Assembly (NCBI GenBank): GCA_040387375.1
Contig: JAZKDW010000029.1
Span: 62,001 to 126,000, forward strand
Direction of reading: 5' to 3'
DNA from: JAZKDW01 sp040387375
GTDB lineage: Bacteria; Pseudomonadota; Gammaproteobacteria; Burkholderiales; Burkholderiaceae_D
Length of the DNA: 64,000 nucleotides
Shown here piece after piece: positions 62,486 to 64,000 of this stretch (position 1 is the stretch's first letter; the number at the start of each line of letters is the position of its first letter). The notes under the pieces were generated by a model, which did no database searches, was not told where the DNA came from, and saw nothing but the letters and a program-made list of their open reading frames with translations. Both the position numbers and the translations under genes were made by a program.

Positions 62486-63016
62486 ATGAAGAAAATCTTT
62501 TTCGCGTTGTTAGTGGCAGGCTCGGTATCAAGTGCCAACGCCACCCTGATCGGCAGCTCCATTCTCACGGAGTTATATTATGGACAAACGGCAAGCCCGT
62601 TCCGTCTCATCAGCCGCGTCGGCCCGCACGTGGAACTCACCCTTGACGGCAAATTCAACCTTAATATCGGCGCCAGTTCGATTGACTTTACAATGGCGTC
62701 ATCCACCTATCCTTCCGTTCAGCCCTACGGTCAAAATTACAGTACCGTGACCTTATCGAAATTTCAGGATTCTTCCGGCAATCCGCTCTCAGGCATTACG
62801 AATTTTTCAACGAATAGCAAATTCCGTCTCTCGGACATCACTTCAAATAATAGCAACTTCATCAGATTCGATTTTGCTGGCCAAACCTTTACTGCTGGCC
62901 AGAAAATTCACATCGACCTCAATTTCGCTCCACTGCATGTTGCGCCGGAACCGGCTTCCCTGGCCCTGTTCGGTTTAGGCCTGATGGGTTTTGCCGCACG
63001 TCGCCGCAAACAGTAA
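62486..63016 (+). CDS. PEP-CTERM sorting-domain protein 4
   Basis: The 176-residue secreted protein has signal peptide KKIFFALLVAGSVSSANA, the family block (FQDSSGNPLSGITNFSTNSK, FIRFDFAGQTFTAGQKIHID) and the tail APEPASLALFGLGLMGFAARR. The start at 62486 is chosen to match the family. It is 115 bases after gene 3 and convergent with the exonuclease gene. Confidence 0.88.
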   Translation: MKKIFFALLVAGSVSSANATLIGSSILTELYYGQTASPFRLISRVGPHVELTLDGKFNLNIGASSIDFTMASSTYPSVQPYGQNYSTVTLSKFQDSSGNPLSGITNFSTNSKFRLSDITSNNSNFIRFDFAGQTFTAGQKIHIDLNFAPLHVAPEPASLALFGLGLMGFAARRRKQ

Positions 63017-63037
63017 GCCCTCCCTACCCTCATCTCC

Positions 63038-63058
63038 CCCCGCTGCGGCGGATTTAAT
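63038..63058. terminator. Weak terminator-like hairpin between PEP-CTERM gene 4 and the exonuclease
   Basis: A CCGC/GCGG hairpin followed by ATTTAATTT. The stem is short and the T tract broken, so it is a weak bidirectional candidate. Confidence 0.35.
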
Positions 63059-64000
63059 TTAATAGCGAAGGCGCGCATACGGCGTCCTTTGCTCCGCATC
63101 GCGCGCATCCCTCAAGGTCACGATGCCTTTCTCCGCCAGCAAGGGGATCATCCGGATAAACACCTCGGCCGTGACCAGCGCATCCCCCAGCGCATTGTGT
63201 CGACCGGCGACCGGCACGCCAAGCCGCGCTGCAATTGCTTCCAGAGTATGCCGCTCCTGGTGCGGATGGATCACTTGCGACAGCAGCAGCGTATCGAGCA
63301 CTGGCTGGCTGAAACACACCCCGGTAGCTGCTTGCTGCATCTGCAGGAAACACATGTCGAACGCGGCGTTGTGCGCGATCAGCACGGTGTGTTCGGCGAA
63401 GCCGTGAAATTGCGGCAAGACTTTTTCAATCCTTGGCTGGCCCTCCAGCATGGCCTGCGTGATGCCGTGGATGGCAAGCGATTCGGGACTTGACGGGCGG
63501 CGCGGCTTGACCAGTTGCTCGAATATTTCCTGCCGCAGCAAGCGGCCATTCACGATGCGCACGGCGCCAATGGCAATGATTTCATCGCCGGCAGCAGGAT
63601 GTAATCCTGTGGTTTCCGTATCGAACACCGTGTAACTGATCCTGGCCAGCGGACTCTGGTCGAGTTCGGCGGTCTGGCCCGGCTGGTGGAAGAGATCGAA
63701 ATCGTAAAAGTGCGGTCGCTCCTGATGCATCAGCGGAAAAGCCTGCGGCCTCTCGTCACCGCGACCCTCGCCCTCCGCCTTGCCGCTGACATCCTCCAGC
63801 GTGAGCACGAAGCCATTGATGACATGCATGCTGTCCAGTACCGGCGCCATCTGCACCTGAACCTCCCGGCCCTCCTCGATCGTAACGACAAAGCCGGCTA
63901 CCGGCGTGCCCATGTTGTCATCGTCCTGCTGCAGTTCCTGCCTGATTTGTTCCAGCGCATGCACGACCAGATCACGATCGAGGGTACTGAAAACTGACCG
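63059..64000 (-). CDS. DnaQ-like 3'-5' exonuclease protein (5' end beyond the window)
   Basis: The frame is open to the window edge, with LDRDLVVHALEQIRQEL upstream of the first internal GTG, so the N-terminal part is missing. The visible 313 residues hold a PAS-like segment (VQMAPVLDSMHVINGFVLTLED). A DEDDh exonuclease domain follows: FDTETTGLHPAAGDEIIAIG (Asp, Glu), HNAAFDMCFL (Asp) and HNALGDALVTAEVF (His, Asp). Larger relatives carry membrane and PAS sensor regions in front and are often encoded beside acs and DUF294 genes. The exact role is unknown. Confidence 0.88.
   Translation of the reverse strand, partial: RSVFSTLDRDLVVHALEQIRQELQQDDDNMGTPVAGFVVTIEEGREVQVQMAPVLDSMHVINGFVLTLEDVSGKAEGEGRGDERPQAFPLMHQERPHFYDFDLFHQPGQTAELDQSPLARISYTVFDTETTGLHPAAGDEIIAIGAVRIVNGRLLRQEIFEQLVKPRRPSSPESLAIHGITQAMLEGQPRIEKVLPQFHGFAEHTVLIAHNAAFDMCFLQMQQAATGVCFSQPVLDTLLLSQVIHPHQERHTLEAIAARLGVPVAGRHNALGDALVTAEVFIRMIPLLAEKGIVTLRDARDAEQRTPYARLRY

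Noticed and set aside
1..64000. CRISPR arrays, rRNA or tRNA genes and complete insertion sequences.
   Set aside because: No regularly spaced repeats, no tRNA cloverleaf or rRNA sequence and no transposase gene were recognised on either strand.

Overview
The window is a chromosomal piece of a betaproteobacterium, most likely an Oxalobacteraceae-type member of Burkholderiales (Herminiimonas/Collimonas/Janthinobacterium-like). This rests on gene order (rpsB-tsf-pyrH-frr-uppS-cdsA-dxr-rseP-bamA-skp-lpxD-fabZ-lpxA-lpxB-rnhB; smc-zipA-ligA; a dap cluster that includes a PilU-type ATPase) and on protein style. It is a draft assembly: there are two runs of ten N, one inside def and one inside a flavin reductase gene.

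Layout. 186-15625 (minus strand) is the translation, outer-membrane-biogenesis and lipid A block. map, glnD and an RluF-type pseudouridine synthase follow on the plus strand (15892-20089). 20090-25044 is an accessory island: a Shedu-type nuclease gene, a decayed tyrosine integrase, then a TIR-domain gene and a DUF2971 gene. These last two are separated by a well-formed integron attC site, and the 3' half of a second attC follows, so they look like orphan gene cassettes. 25045-33925 returns to the core with def-galU-ligA-zipA-smc on the minus strand. 34169-41900 carries dapC-dapD-pilU-arsC-like-dapE, then prmB and the ABC-F gene yheS.

42048-43085 is a self-contained XRE/ImmA-type regulator-protease with a perfect inverted repeat over its promoter. 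hisC follows, and then a catabolic block (44858-54873): MaoC hydratase, enoyl-CoA hydratase, flavin reductase, AMP-forming acyl-CoA ligase, LysR regulator, two orphan Bug/TctC binding proteins, an exported SAM-methyltransferase, an APC permease and a VOC protein.

55038-63016 is the most unusual stretch. An acs block (upstream palindrome, acs, about 450 bp leader and the first codons of a PEP-CTERM gene) is present twice. The second acs is gutted by an internal deletion, and the second leader is joined to a different PEP-CTERM paralogue. Four related small secreted PEP-CTERM proteins lie between acs, a DUF294 nucleotidyltransferase and a DnaQ-like exonuclease, three genes that are often direct neighbours in other proteobacteria. 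The exonuclease gene runs off the right edge of the window.
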